From Sedimenticola sp. (GTDB lineage: Bacteria; Pseudomonadota; Gammaproteobacteria; Chromatiales; Chromatiaceae), in assembly GCA_027068915.1 (NCBI GenBank), contig JAMOLT010000018.1, positions 1 to 39,671 of the forward strand: a stretch of DNA of 39,671 nucleotides. Direction: 5' to 3'. The notes below the pieces were generated by a model, which was not told the origin of the DNA, did not search any database, and saw only the letters and a list, made by a program, of their open reading frames with translations. Shown here one piece after another: positions 1 through 8,347 of this stretch. A program made the position numbers and the translations under genes. Position 1 is the first letter of the stretch. The number at the start of each line of letters is the position of its first letter.

Positions 1-544
1 CCGTGTCGGTAATGTGCATGTATTCCGAGCCGACGGTGCCGGTATAGACTTTCTGCACCAGATCCAGAATCTCTTTCAGGGGCAACCGTTCAGGAGCAAA
101 CAGGGAGCCGGTGTTGAAAACCCGCTCTAGGTCATCTTCCTTCAGGTTGTGATAGCGCAGGGTCAGCTCCGGTAGCTGTGGCGTAGCATGTAAATGCAAA
201 GGGTCAAGATTGGCCAGTTGATGTCCACGCACTCGATAGGCATTGATCAGGCGCAGTACCGAAGCCTGCTTGGCTGCCGCCTGAGCAGCGAGGGTGTCAT
301 CGCGACTCGTGCCGTCTGGCCGTTTTTCCTTTGCCAGGCGCCTGAAACCCTGCTGAATGCGCTGGTGGGAGAAATCTGCGCCTCCATGCCCGCTGACTTT
401 GGGAAGCCTCTCAAACTGCTGACGCCAGTTTTCCGCTACACTGCCAGGGTCTTGCAGCCAGGACTCATACAGGTTTTCGATAAAAGCTGCGTTTCCGTCA
501 TAGAACGGTGAGGACTCGCGTAATAGTTCCAGTAGCTCAGACAT
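1..544 (-). CDS. sucA: 2-oxoglutarate dehydrogenase E1 component, N-terminal part (partial)
   Basis: The minus strand reads open from an ATG at 544 to the window edge, about 181 codons, so the gene continues off the left side. The start MSELLELLRESSPFYDGN, then YESWLQDP, the segment YRVRGHQLANLDPL, and KVYTGTVGSEYMHI near the edge are characteristic of SucA/OdhA, the thiamine-diphosphate E1 subunit of the oxoglutarate dehydrogenase complex of the TCA cycle. Only the N-terminal helper region (E2-binding segment and start of the first dehydrogenase domain) is present, so the catalytic residues cannot be checked. The gene is divergent from the HPP-CBS gene, with 135 bases between the starts. The plus-strand frame over this region (194-511) is a shadow. 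Confidence 0.93.
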   Translation of the reverse strand, partial: MSELLELLRESSPFYDGNAAFIENLYESWLQDPGSVAENWRQQFERLPKVSGHGGADFSHQRIQQGFRRLAKEKRPDGTSRDDTLAAQAAAKQASVLRLINAYRVRGHQLANLDPLHLHATPQLPELTLRYHNLKEDDLERVFNTGSLFAPERLPLKEILDLVQKVYTGTVGSEYMHITDT

Positions 545-621
545 TTTAGGATATTCGCCCTAATTTGGTCGCGCAATGAGAATAAATTGCTTGGTTTAGG
601 TTAAAAGTCTAGCACAAGATA

Positions 622-651
622 TTGGTTATCAAATGAAAATGTTGGAATAAT
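622..651 (+). promoter_or_regulatory. Possible sigma-70 promoter for the HPP-CBS gene
   Basis: TTGGTT (622-627) and AATAAT (646-651) are separated by 18 bases, about 30 bases before the ATG at 680. The region is AT-rich between two divergent genes. This is a weak match chosen by eye; other -10 registers overlap it. Confidence 0.3.
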
Positions 652-679
652 ATGATCGTCTTAATATGATGGGGTTCAC

Positions 680-1849
680 ATGTTGCAACGGGATTTTCTG
701 AAAGCCCTTTTTTTCCCGCCAAAGGACAGCGTATCCCTGGGTGAGAAGGCCTTGTCCGGGCTGGCCGCCCTTGGCGGCATCGGTCTGGTGATGCTGGCGA
801 GCAGCTTTTTCCTCGAAGGGAAAGATTTGCCCTGGGTGGTGGCGTCCATGGGGGCATCTGCAGTGCTGCTGTTTGCCGTTCCCTTGGGCCCTTTGTCCCA
901 GCCCTGGCCATTCGCCGGCGGACACCTGGTATCTGGATTGGTCGGTGTGACGGTTGCCGGCTTGGTTCAAGATCCCGTGCTGGCCGCGGCGCTGGCGGTG
1001 TCCCTGGCTGTTTTCCTGATGTATCTGACAGGATGCCTGCATCCGCCGGGCGGAGCCACTGCCTTGACGGTGGTGGTTGGGGGAGATGCCATTCGCTCCA
1101 TGGGCTATGAGTACCTGCTAACACCGGTACTGCTCAATGTGGTGATCATGCTGGGCTGGGCGCTGTTGATCAACAACCTTTTGCCAAACCGCTATTACCC
1201 GAATACCTTGCAGCGCCTGAAAGAAACGGCTGCCAACAGGGTGGAAGCTGACGAGTCGGGTGTGCGACTCGGTATTGTCAAGGAAGACCTGGAATTTGCA
1301 CTCGGGGAAATGAATGAGTATGTGGATGTTTCCTGTGAGGATCTGTCGCGTATTTATAGCCTGGCTGCCGTCCATGCGAAGCAACGGCGCATGGGCGAGT
1401 TGCTTTGTGGCGATATCATGACCCGGGAGGTGATCAGCGCCGAGTACGGAGACAAGGTAGAAGATCTCTGGAAACTGATGGGGCAGCACAAGATTCACGG
1501 CATTCCTGTCGTGGATTCCAGGCGTCATGTCATCGGTATTGTCACTATCGCCGATTTTCTCAATCAGGTGAAAGCGGAAGATGGGCGGCCTTTGGCCGCA
1601 CGCCTGCGGGCATTTCTCAAACCATCTTCCGGCAGCTCTACAGACAAGCCCGAATACGCCGGTCATGTCATGACCGCGCAGGTAGTCACCATCCGCGAGG
1701 ATCAGCATATTCTGGACTTGTTCCCGGTGTTCTCTGAAAAAGGCGTGCGCCACCTGCCGGTCGTGGATGCCAGCAGTTGTTTGGTGGGCATGTTGACGCC
1801 TGCGAATCTGCTTGTGGCGCTGCAAGCGGAAATGCTTTCCCCGACTTGA
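680..1849 (+). CDS. HPP family integral membrane protein with two C-terminal CBS domains
   Basis: 389 residues. The N-terminal half (about 20-170) has four to five hydrophobic segments and the HPP-family signature CLHPPGGATAL near residue 115. Bacterial members are predicted inner-membrane proteins, and plastid and cyanobacterial relatives have been linked to nitrite transport. After a linker, two CBS domains follow: about 245-305 (GDIMTREVIS..., HKIHGIPVVDSRRHVIGIVT) and about 325-385 (GHVMTAQVVTI..., GVRHLPVVDASSCLVGMLT). Paired CBS domains bind adenine nucleotides and usually gate the attached protein. The ATG at 680 begins directly ahead of the family's conserved N-terminus; no strong Shine-Dalgarno is visible. 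It stands alone between sucA and the urea cluster. The substrate is unknown; a nitrogen role is suggested only by the family and the neighbour. Confidence 0.85.
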   Translation: MLQRDFLKALFFPPKDSVSLGEKALSGLAALGGIGLVMLASSFFLEGKDLPWVVASMGASAVLLFAVPLGPLSQPWPFAGGHLVSGLVGVTVAGLVQDPVLAAALAVSLAVFLMYLTGCLHPPGGATALTVVVGGDAIRSMGYEYLLTPVLLNVVIMLGWALLINNLLPNRYYPNTLQRLKETAANRVEADESGVRLGIVKEDLEFALGEMNEYVDVSCEDLSRIYSLAAVHAKQRRMGELLCGDIMTREVISAEYGDKVEDLWKLMGQHKIHGIPVVDSRRHVIGIVTIADFLNQVKAEDGRPLAARLRAFLKPSSGSSTDKPEYAGHVMTAQVVTIREDQHILDLFPVFSEKGVRHLPVVDASSCLVGMLTPANLLVALQAEMLSPT

Positions 1850-2217
1850 AGAAGAATAAATGCAGGCATCTGGGGCGCTTCAAATCAGTGCATGTCCAGG
1901 GAATATGCACCAAATGGGATCAGTCAAAAGCAAGGGCTGTTTCCGTTTTCCTCGAGTACCACCCGAGTATTTGTCAATTTGTGGGCAATGCTCGTTGCGT
2001 TCGAAGCCCCAGAAATATTCCAAATAAGACCGTGATGGCTTGCGGGTACTATTGCTTGTCCTAACAGATTGATTCCACGAAGAAACAGATCCCTGTCTCT
2101 GCCAGCATGAGAGCTGTCAAAACCTGTTATTGGCGTCCTGCAGCAGCGTATGGAAAGTCTCGGGGCAGGCAGGTGGATGAAGGCTGGACAGTATGTGCAT
2201 CGTGCCAGGATTGATGC
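1850..2217. other. Intergenic region upstream of the urea transport operon
   Basis: About 425 bases separate the HPP-CBS stop from urtA. Short open frames at 1777-2064 (+) and 1924-2223 (-) show no recognisable protein and are not called. The only regulatory hints are an NtrC-like half site GCACCA at 1907-1912, with a poor second half, and an inverted repeat TGCCAG (2203-2208) / CTGGCA (2217-2222) that runs into the sigma-54 element. No clear terminator for the upstream gene is visible. Confidence 0.5.
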
Positions 2218-2233
2218 TGGCATAATTCATGCA
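2218..2233 (+). promoter_or_regulatory. Sigma-54 (RpoN) promoter of the urt-ure cluster
   Basis: TGGCATAATTCATGCA matches the sigma-54 consensus TGGCAC-N5-TTGCA at 9 of 11 defined positions. The GG at 2219-2220 and GC at 2231-2232 have exactly the required 10-base separation. The expected start site is near 2244, giving a leader of about 31 bases before urtA with a Shine-Dalgarno TGGAG at 2264-2268. Urea transport and urease genes are commonly activated by NtrC with sigma-54 under nitrogen limitation. No convincing paired NtrC enhancer was found. Confidence 0.6.
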
Positions 2234-2274
2234 GTCTCCAGGTTTCTATTGGTTTTTTCTAGATGGAGTAATCT

Positions 2275-3561
2275 ATGAAAACAAAGTTTATGCACATGCT
2301 TGGGGGTGTTTTTTTCTGCCTGCTGTTGCTACCCGCCCAAGTCTATGCAAAAGGTGACACGATCAAGGTTGGCGTGTTGCACTCTCTGTCCGGCACCATG
2401 GCAATTAGCGAAACAACCCTGAAAGACACCATGCTTATGCTGATCGAGCAGCAGAACAAGAAAGGTGGCTTGTTGGGAAAAAAACTTGAAGCGGTGGTGG
2501 TTGATCCTGCTTCTGACTGGCCTCTGTTTGCAGAAAAAACGCGTGAACTGATTGCGCAGGAAAAAGTAGATGCAATTTTCGGCTGTTGGACCTCCGTGTC
2601 CCGAAAATCAGTATTGCCGGTAGTGGAAGAACTGAATGGACTGCTTTTTTATCCTGTGCAATATGAAGGCGAGGAATCTTCAAGAAACGTATTCTATACC
2701 GGCGCAGCTCCCAATCAGCAGGCGATTCCCGCGGTAGACTATTTGATGAACGAAATTGAAGTGAAACGTTGGGTGCTGGCTGGTACGGATTATGTATATC
2801 CACGCACCACCAACAAAATTCTCAAATCCTATCTAATCGCAAAAGGTGTTGATGAGAAGGATATCATGATCAATTACACGCCCTTTGGCCATTCTGACTG
2901 GCAGAATATTGTTGCCGACATAAAGAAGTTTGGCTCCGCAGGTAAAAAGACTGCCGTGGTTTCGACCATTAACGGCGATGCCAATGTGCCTTTTTATAAA
3001 GAGTTGGGTAACCAGGGTGTTTCTTCTGAAGACATTCCCGTTATCGCATTTTCTGTTGGTGAAGAAGAGCTTTCCGGCATGGATACCAAGCCACTGGTTG
3101 GGCACCTGGCTGCATGGAATTATTTCATGAGCGTCGAAAACAAGCAAAATGAAGAGTTCATCAACACCTGGCATGATTTCATCAAGGATAAAAAACGTAC
3201 TACCAACGATCCCATGGAAGCTCATGTGATTGGCTTCAATATGTGGGTGAAGGCCGTGGAGAAAGCGGGTACCACTGACGTAGATAAAGTCATTGATGCC
3301 ATGGTTGGAATAGAAGTGCCCAACCTGACAGGTGGTACGGCGAAGATGCTGAAAAATCACCATCTGACCAAGCCTGTGCTGATCGGTGAAATCCAGGAGG
3401 ACGGGCAGTTTGAGGTAGTCTGGCAAACGGATGCCGAAGTACCTGGAGATGCGTGGTCTGATTATCTGGAAGGCAGTAAAGACCTGGTTTCGGATTGGAC
3501 TGCTCCGGTTAATTGTGGCAACTACAACCTGAAGCAAAAGAAGTGTTTGGCTGCCAAATGA
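2275..3561 (+). CDS. urtA: Urea ABC transporter, periplasmic urea-binding protein UrtA
   Basis: 428 residues with a Sec signal peptide (MKTKF..., hydrophobic core, likely cut after VYA near residue 25). The mature part begins IKVGVLHSLSGTMAISE and contains FGCWTSVSRKSVLPV and LLFYPVQYEGEESSRNVFY, the conserved block that separates UrtA from ordinary branched-chain amino-acid binding proteins. It would bind urea in the periplasm and deliver it to UrtBC. It is the first gene of the cluster, behind a sigma-54 promoter. A 307-base gap to urtB is longer than elsewhere in the operon and suggests separate tuning of binding-protein level. Length and start agree with the family. Confidence 0.95.
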   Translation: MKTKFMHMLGGVFFCLLLLPAQVYAKGDTIKVGVLHSLSGTMAISETTLKDTMLMLIEQQNKKGGLLGKKLEAVVVDPASDWPLFAEKTRELIAQEKVDAIFGCWTSVSRKSVLPVVEELNGLLFYPVQYEGEESSRNVFYTGAAPNQQAIPAVDYLMNEIEVKRWVLAGTDYVYPRTTNKILKSYLIAKGVDEKDIMINYTPFGHSDWQNIVADIKKFGSAGKKTAVVSTINGDANVPFYKELGNQGVSSEDIPVIAFSVGEEELSGMDTKPLVGHLAAWNYFMSVENKQNEEFINTWHDFIKDKKRTTNDPMEAHVIGFNMWVKAVEKAGTTDVDKVIDAMVGIEVPNLTGGTAKMLKNHHLTKPVLIGEIQEDGQFEVVWQTDAEVPGDAWSDYLEGSKDLVSDWTAPVNCGNYNLKQKKCLAAK

Positions 3562-3674
3562 TTCTGGCTTCCCCATCTGCGGATTGATGTGGTGCATTGC
3601 TCAAGGGATATCCTGAACCCAAGATCAGCGATGGATGCTGGCGCGTAGCACAACCTTTTGAATTGTCTTGCTAT

Positions 3675-3720
3675 ATGAAAAATCTCACCAGACCGAATGG
3701 GTATGGCTGCGATTTTTCAT
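3675..3720. repeat. Inverted repeat in the urtA-urtB intergenic region
   Basis: ATGAAAAATC at 3675-3684 is matched perfectly by GATTTTTCAT at 3711-3720, 10-bp arms with a 26-base spacer. It is the only marked structure in the 307-base gap (3562-3868). It could be an operator or an mRNA structure protecting the urtA message; the spacer is long for an intrinsic terminator. Confidence 0.5.
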
Positions 3721-3801
3721 TACGCGACCCAAATCAATATCTTGCGCGCTGCATCCACAATCAATTGCGGATCCTGGGCTGAAGGCGCCCCTTGAGTGAT
3801 G

Positions 3802-3810
3802 TGCTATAGT
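3802..3810 (+). promoter_or_regulatory. Possible extended -10 promoter upstream of urtB
   Basis: TGCTATAGT gives an extended -10 (TG-N-TATAGT) about 58 bases before the urtB ATG. No good -35 is present, which extended -10 promoters can tolerate. It could provide secondary transcription of urtBCDE and the urease genes. Confidence 0.35.
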
Positions 3811-3868
3811 CCAGCCTGTCCTGGCTTGGGCCACTGCGCTTTCCCGAAAAAATACCGGAATTGATCCT

Positions 3869-5488
3869 ATGCTTTCTTTTATTACAAAGAATAGATTCTT
3901 GCCGGTGTGGCTGTTGGGTTTGTGCCTGTTGCCTGCTCTGGCAAGCGCAACCCCGCCTGTAGGCTCTGATGCATTTGCCCAAGCTGTGGAACGGTTGCAG
4001 GTCAAGAGTTATAAAGAAAGGGAAGCTGCTGTCGCGGCGCTAATTTCAAGCCAGGACGAAAGGGTCAAGCCTGTTCTCGAGGCCATGCTTAACGCACGTT
4101 TGTTTTATACCAAGAAAGATAAAATCACGGTTATCGGTATAAAAACCAAAGATGGATTCTCTATAACCGGCGTACTCGATCAAAAGAGTCTGGGCAACGC
4201 CAGTAAATCCCAACTGAAGAAAATCAAGGTTAACAACAAGCTTCGCAGAATATTGCGAGCGGGTATTGCCGCGCTGGCTCTTTCCGATCCTGCCCCGGAA
4301 GTGCGCCTGTCTGCGGTAAAACAGATGTACGGCAAGCTGGACAATGCCGGTATCCAGATACTGACAGCCCATTATGAAACCGAAACAGATAGCAAGGTTC
4401 GTGAGGAGATACAAACCCTGCTCCATATCCACGACCTGAGTTCTGATGACCGAAATACAGTGTTGAAAGCTGTTGCGGCACTGTCGAAAAGCCTGCATCC
4501 AGAAGTCAGAAACAAGCTGGAATTGCTGAAAGACAGCACAGATCAAGAGATTTCGGCTGCTTCCGGAGATGCCTTGAAGCATATCGAGGGACAGCTCGCC
4601 TTCTATGCGAAGGTAAAGACCGCCTTCTTTGGTTTGAGCCTTGGTTCGGTGCTGGTGCTTGCCGCCATAGGGCTGGCGATCACCTTTGGCGTCATGGGCG
4701 TAATCAATATGGCGCATGGTGAATTGATTATGCTGGGTGCATATACCACTTATGTCATACAGCAGCTGATGCCGCAATACATCGGCATGTCGCTACTGGT
4801 CGCCATTCCTACCGCATTCCTTGTTTCCGGCGCTGTAGGGATACTTATTGAGCGCCTGGTGATCCGCCACCTCTATGGAAGGCCACTGGAAACCTTGCTG
4901 GCAACTTTCGGCATCAGCCTGATCCTGCAGCAAACGGTACGCACGATATTTTCTCCACTGAATCGTTCGGTAGAAACACCGCAATGGATGTCAGGGTTCC
5001 TGGAGATCAACCCCGCCCTTTCGCTAACCTATAACCGGCTCTACATCATATTGTTTTGCCTGCTGGTTTTTGCAGTGCTGTTTCTGGTTATCAAAAAAAC
5101 CTCTCTTGGATTGAGTGTGCGTGCGGTTTCGCAAAATCGTGCAATGGCCAGAGCCATGGGTATACGCGCCAGCCGCGTCGATGCGCTTACCTTTGGGCTT
5201 GGCTCCGGTATCGCTGGTATCGCTGGTGTGGCCTTGTCGCAAATTACCAATGTTGGGCCAAACATGGGGCAGGACTACATTATCGATTCATTCATGGTGG
5301 TGGTTTTTGGGGGAGTGGGCAATTTGTGGGGAACGCTGATCGGCGGCTTTTCTCTGGGCATAGCCAATAAATTTATGGAACCCTGGGCAGGTGCCGTGCT
5401 GGCAAAGATACTGGTGCTGGTCTTTATCATTCTTTTCATCCAGAAACGACCGCGTGGTTTGTTCCCGCAAAAAGGCCGTGTGAACTGA
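3869..5488 (+). CDS. urtB: Urea ABC transporter permease UrtB
   Basis: 539 residues. A signal-like N-terminus (about 1-28) is followed by a periplasmic HEAT-like helical region (to about 245, for example ALALSDPAPEVRLSAVKQMY) that is typical of proteobacterial UrtB. The LivH-type permease domain then follows, beginning near GLSLGSVLVLAAIGLAITFG, with the conserved VINMAHGELIMLGAYTTY block, RRLYGRPLE-like RHLYGRPLETLLATFGISL, and VVVFGGVGNLWGTLIGG near the C-terminus. It pairs with UrtC to form the inner-membrane channel for urea. The first ATG gives a good signal segment. Separated from urtC by 21 bases. Confidence 0.94.
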   Translation: MLSFITKNRFLPVWLLGLCLLPALASATPPVGSDAFAQAVERLQVKSYKEREAAVAALISSQDERVKPVLEAMLNARLFYTKKDKITVIGIKTKDGFSITGVLDQKSLGNASKSQLKKIKVNNKLRRILRAGIAALALSDPAPEVRLSAVKQMYGKLDNAGIQILTAHYETETDSKVREEIQTLLHIHDLSSDDRNTVLKAVAALSKSLHPEVRNKLELLKDSTDQEISAASGDALKHIEGQLAFYAKVKTAFFGLSLGSVLVLAAIGLAITFGVMGVINMAHGELIMLGAYTTYVIQQLMPQYIGMSLLVAIPTAFLVSGAVGILIERLVIRHLYGRPLETLLATFGISLILQQTVRTIFSPLNRSVETPQWMSGFLEINPALSLTYNRLYIILFCLLVFAVLFLVIKKTSLGLSVRAVSQNRAMARAMGIRASRVDALTFGLGSGIAGIAGVALSQITNVGPNMGQDYIIDSFMVVVFGGVGNLWGTLIGGFSLGIANKFMEPWAGAVLAKILVLVFIILFIQKRPRGLFPQKGRVN

Positions 5489-5509
5489 TCACAACGGGAG
5501 GCTTGCACT

Positions 5510-6592
5510 ATGTTTTACATGTTGAAAGGTGATCGTGGCGGACAGGCCTTGTTGTTGCTGCTGAGCATTGCTGTAGTACTTATCCCCGTTTTGAACCTGG
5601 TGGTGCCGGAAGGCCATGCCCTGCATGTTTCAACCTTTACCGTAACCCTGCTGGGAAAGTATCTTGCCTTTGCGCTGCTGGCAGTTGCCGTTGATCTGGT
5701 CTGGGGCTATATGGGAATCCTCAGCCTGGGGCATGGCGCATTCTTTGCCCTTGGCGGTTATGCCATGGGCATGTACCTGATGCTGCAAATTGGTGACCGG
5801 GGGGTTTATGGGAACCCGGATCTGCCTGATTTTATGGTGTTTCTGAATTGGGAAGAGGTTCCCTGGTTCTGGCAGGGCTTCGACAGCTTCTGGTTTGCCA
5901 TGATTATGGTCGCTTTGGTGCCCGGGCTGTTGGCCTTTGTGTTTGGCGCTCTGGCCTTCCGTTCGCGCGTCACTGGTGTGTATTTGTCGATCATGACCCA
6001 GGCGCTGACCTATGCACTGATGCTGGCGTTTTTCCGCAATGAAATGGGCTTTGGTGGCAACAACGGCCTGACCGACTTCAAAGACATTCTGGGATTCAGC
6101 CTGCAATCCGACAGCACCCGGGTGGCGCTGTTTATTGCCTCTGCAGTGGCGCTGGCGCTGGGGTATCTGGCTTGCCGGGCCATTGTGGTTTCCCGCCTGG
6201 GGAAAGTTGTGGTGGCCATACGCGATACGGAAGATAGAGTGCGCTTTATCGGTTATCGGGTAGATCACATCAAACTGGCCATTTTTACCTTCTCTGCTGT
6301 GCTGGCGGGGATTGCCGGCGCCCTGTATGTGCCGCAAGTGGGAATCATCAACCCGGGGGAATTTTCTCCTCTGCGCTCCATAGAGCTGGTGGTGTGGGTC
6401 GCCATCGGTGGACGGGCTACCCTGTATGGAGCCGTGCTGGGTGCATTCATCGTGAATTATTCCAAGACCTATCTGACCGGTGCCGCTCCTGAGGTGTGGT
6501 TGTTTGCCCTCGGTGCCTTGTTTGTGCTGGTTACGCTCTATCTTCCCAATGGTCTTGCAGGGTTGTCGAAGAAAAAGGAAGCGGCAGTATGA
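5510..6592 (+). CDS. urtC: Urea ABC transporter permease UrtC
   Basis: 360 residues, LivM-type permease. Hydrophobic segments run through the whole protein. Characteristic stretches are VDLVWGYMGILSLGHGAFFALGG, GVYLSIMTQALTYALMLAFF, NEMGFGGNNGLTDFK, VVAIRDTEDRVRFIGYRV (cytoplasmic ATPase-contact loop) and LSPLRS-like FSPLRSIELVVWVAIGGRATLYG. Partner of UrtB in the urea channel. A Shine-Dalgarno GGGAGG lies just before the ATG. The stop overlaps the urtD start by four bases (ATGA), showing translational coupling. Confidence 0.95.
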   Translation: MFYMLKGDRGGQALLLLLSIAVVLIPVLNLVVPEGHALHVSTFTVTLLGKYLAFALLAVAVDLVWGYMGILSLGHGAFFALGGYAMGMYLMLQIGDRGVYGNPDLPDFMVFLNWEEVPWFWQGFDSFWFAMIMVALVPGLLAFVFGALAFRSRVTGVYLSIMTQALTYALMLAFFRNEMGFGGNNGLTDFKDILGFSLQSDSTRVALFIASAVALALGYLACRAIVVSRLGKVVVAIRDTEDRVRFIGYRVDHIKLAIFTFSAVLAGIAGALYVPQVGIINPGEFSPLRSIELVVWVAIGGRATLYGAVLGAFIVNYSKTYLTGAAPEVWLFALGALFVLVTLYLPNGLAGLSKKKEAAV

Positions 6593-7419
6593 GTGCTCTG
6601 GCGAAGATACGGGAAACCTTCCGTCGTGATCAGGTTTTCGATTTTGTAAACAAGCAGGACTATTCCCGGGTTGACACCAGCCATGGGCAGATTCTCTATG
6701 TTGAGGATGTCAGCGTTTCTTTCGACGGATTCAAGGCCATCAATGAACTGAACTTCTATATCGAGGTAGGTGAGCTGCGCTGCATGATAGGCCCAAATGG
6801 TGCGGGTAAAACCACCATGATGGATATTATCACCGGCAAAACCCGCCCGGATCAGGGCAGTGTCTGGTTCGGACAGAATATCAATTTGCTCAAAATGACA
6901 GAGCCTGAGATTGCCCAGGCTGGTGTGGGGCGGAAGTTCCAGAAACCCACGGTGTTCGAGCATCACGACATATTTGAAAACCTGGAAATGGCCATGGCGG
7001 GAAACAAAGGCGTCTGGTCAACCTTTCGTGCCCGGCTTTCCAGTGAGCAACATGACCGGATTGCCAGCGTTATGGAAATCATCGGTTTGAGTGATTGCGC
7101 CAAGCAACGTGCAGGTGCTTTGTCTCATGGCCAGAAGCAATGGTTGGAAATTGGCATGTTGCTGATGCAAAACCCGAAACTGTTGCTGGTTGATGAACCT
7201 GTTGCAGGCATGACGCATCAGGAAATGGACAAGACCGGAGAACTGTTGACCTCGCTGGCGGGAGAGCATTCCGTGGTGGTGGTTGAGCATGACATGGATT
7301 TTGTCCGCTCCATTGCAAAAAAAGTCAGTGTATTGCACCAGGGAAGCATTCTGGCTGAAGGAAGCATGGATGAAGTCCAAAACAACCAGCGTGTAATCGA
7401 GGTGTATCTTGGAGAATAA
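6589..7419 (+). CDS. urtD: Urea ABC transporter ATP-binding protein UrtD
   Basis: 276 residues when started at the ATG at 6589 that overlaps the urtC stop. A longer in-frame start at 6496 lies inside urtC and is rejected because the family begins near SALAKIRE. Walker A is GPNGAGKTT near residue 68. The Q-loop region is GRKFQKPTVFEHHDIFENL. The signature is LSHGQKQWLEI, Walker B is LLLVDEPVAGM and the switch histidine is in VVVEHDMDFVRSIA. GRKFQKP and LSHGQKQWLEI are typical of UrtD/LivG-type ATPases. It works with UrtE to drive urea import. Confidence 0.95.
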   Translation: MSALAKIRETFRRDQVFDFVNKQDYSRVDTSHGQILYVEDVSVSFDGFKAINELNFYIEVGELRCMIGPNGAGKTTMMDIITGKTRPDQGSVWFGQNINLLKMTEPEIAQAGVGRKFQKPTVFEHHDIFENLEMAMAGNKGVWSTFRARLSSEQHDRIASVMEIIGLSDCAKQRAGALSHGQKQWLEIGMLLMQNPKLLLVDEPVAGMTHQEMDKTGELLTSLAGEHSVVVVEHDMDFVRSIAKKVSVLHQGSILAEGSMDEVQNNQRVIEVYLGE

Positions 7420-8119
7420 AGCCTTATTGCGGGTCAGCAAGCTAAACCAGTATTATGGAGAAAGCCACACCCTTTGGGATCTCGATCTTTCCGTAATCCA
7501 GGGAAAATGCACCTGTTTGATGGGGCGTAATGGTGTTGGAAAAACCACCCTGCTGCAATGTGTCATGGGTTTGCAGGCGATCAAGGACGGCAGCATTGTT
7601 TTTGATGGTTTTGAGATACAAAAAGAAGCTGCCGAAAAACGTGCCGGGATGGGTATTGGCTATGTGCCCCAGGGCCGGCAGATCTTTCCGCAGCTAAGTG
7701 TGGGTGAAAATCTGGAGCTTGGCCTGTTTGCGCGCAAGGACAGGATGAAGAAAATACCCGACTTTATTTTTGAGCTTTTCCCGGTGTTAAAACAAATGAT
7801 CTCTCGCCGTGGCGGTGATCTTTCTGGCGGGCAACAACAACAGCTTGCCATTGGCCGGGCTCTGGTGATCGATCCCAAGATGTTGATCCTGGACGAGCCG
7901 ACGGAAGGCATACAGCCAAATATCGTGCATCAGATTGGCGACATCATCATGCAGCTGAACAAGGAAATGGGGATCACCGTTCTGCTGGTAGAGCAAAAAC
8001 TTCCTTTTGCCCGGCGGGTTGGGGACTACTTTTGCATCATGGAGCGGGGAAAAAATGTTGCCACTGGCGATATGGCGGAATTAAGTGATGAAATAGTGCA
8101 GCAGTTTTTAACTGTGTAA
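7409..8119 (+). CDS. urtE: Urea ABC transporter ATP-binding protein UrtE
   Basis: 236 residues, LivF-type ATPase. KLNQYYGESHTLWDLDL is the UrtE N-terminal hallmark. Walker A is GRNGVGKTTLL, the signature is LSGGQQQQLAIGRAL, Walker B is MLILDEPTEGIQPNI, and the switch histidine position reads VLLVEQKLPFA, with Q in place of H as is usual in LivF/UrtE. The start is taken as the TTG at 7409, overlapping the urtD stop by 11 bases, because GAGGT (7399-7403) sits five bases ahead. A TTG at 7427 is an alternative with poorer spacing. Confidence 0.93.
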   Translation: MENKALLRVSKLNQYYGESHTLWDLDLSVIQGKCTCLMGRNGVGKTTLLQCVMGLQAIKDGSIVFDGFEIQKEAAEKRAGMGIGYVPQGRQIFPQLSVGENLELGLFARKDRMKKIPDFIFELFPVLKQMISRRGGDLSGGQQQQLAIGRALVIDPKMLILDEPTEGIQPNIVHQIGDIIMQLNKEMGITVLLVEQKLPFARRVGDYFCIMERGKNVATGDMAELSDEIVQQFLTV

Positions 8120-8134
8120 CAACGAGGAGCTATC

Positions 8135-8347
8135 ATGCCAAAACTAATTATCTCTCTATCGATACTTGCCTTTCTTACCATTGCAAATGCAGCATATGCC
8201 CATGTCGGCATGGAGCACTCTTCATGGGTGCATATGGTTGCACACATTGTCGCTTCAGCTGCCATAGGTATGGCGATTGTTGCCATGGGGTGGTATTTGT
8301 TGCGTAAGAGATCAAAGCTGCGGTGGTCGCGCTTGCAGAACAAATAA
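8135..8347 (+). CDS. Small membrane protein of unknown function in the urt-ure operon
   Basis: 70 residues, preceded by the strong ribosome site GAGGAG nine bases before the ATG. The first 22 residues look like a cleavable signal peptide ending AYA. They are followed by HVGMEHSSWVHMVAH, which is rich in histidine and methionine, one transmembrane helix (about 36-55) and a basic tail LLRKRSKLRWSRLQ. The family is not recognised. Its position between urtE and ureD and its potential metal ligands (H23, M26, H28, H33, M34, H37) suggest, as inference only, a helper for urea or nickel handling. Its end overlaps the most upstream start possible for ureD. Confidence 0.7.
   Translation: MPKLIISLSILAFLTIANAAYAHVGMEHSSWVHMVAHIVASAAIGMAIVAMGWYLLRKRSKLRWSRLQNK

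Noticed and set aside
609-1124. Overlapping minus-strand frames opposite the HPP-CBS gene
   Set aside because: Low-complexity Pro/Arg/Gln-rich translations typical of antisense shadows; the plus-strand gene has clear HPP and CBS motifs.
1979-2000. GTGGGCAATGCTCGTTGCG as a second sigma-54 promoter
   Set aside because: The GG to GC distance is 11 or 12 bases instead of the strict 10.
1777-2223. Short frames on both strands in the region before urtA
   Set aside because: No ribosome site, no recognisable sequence, and one overlaps the end of the HPP-CBS gene in another frame.
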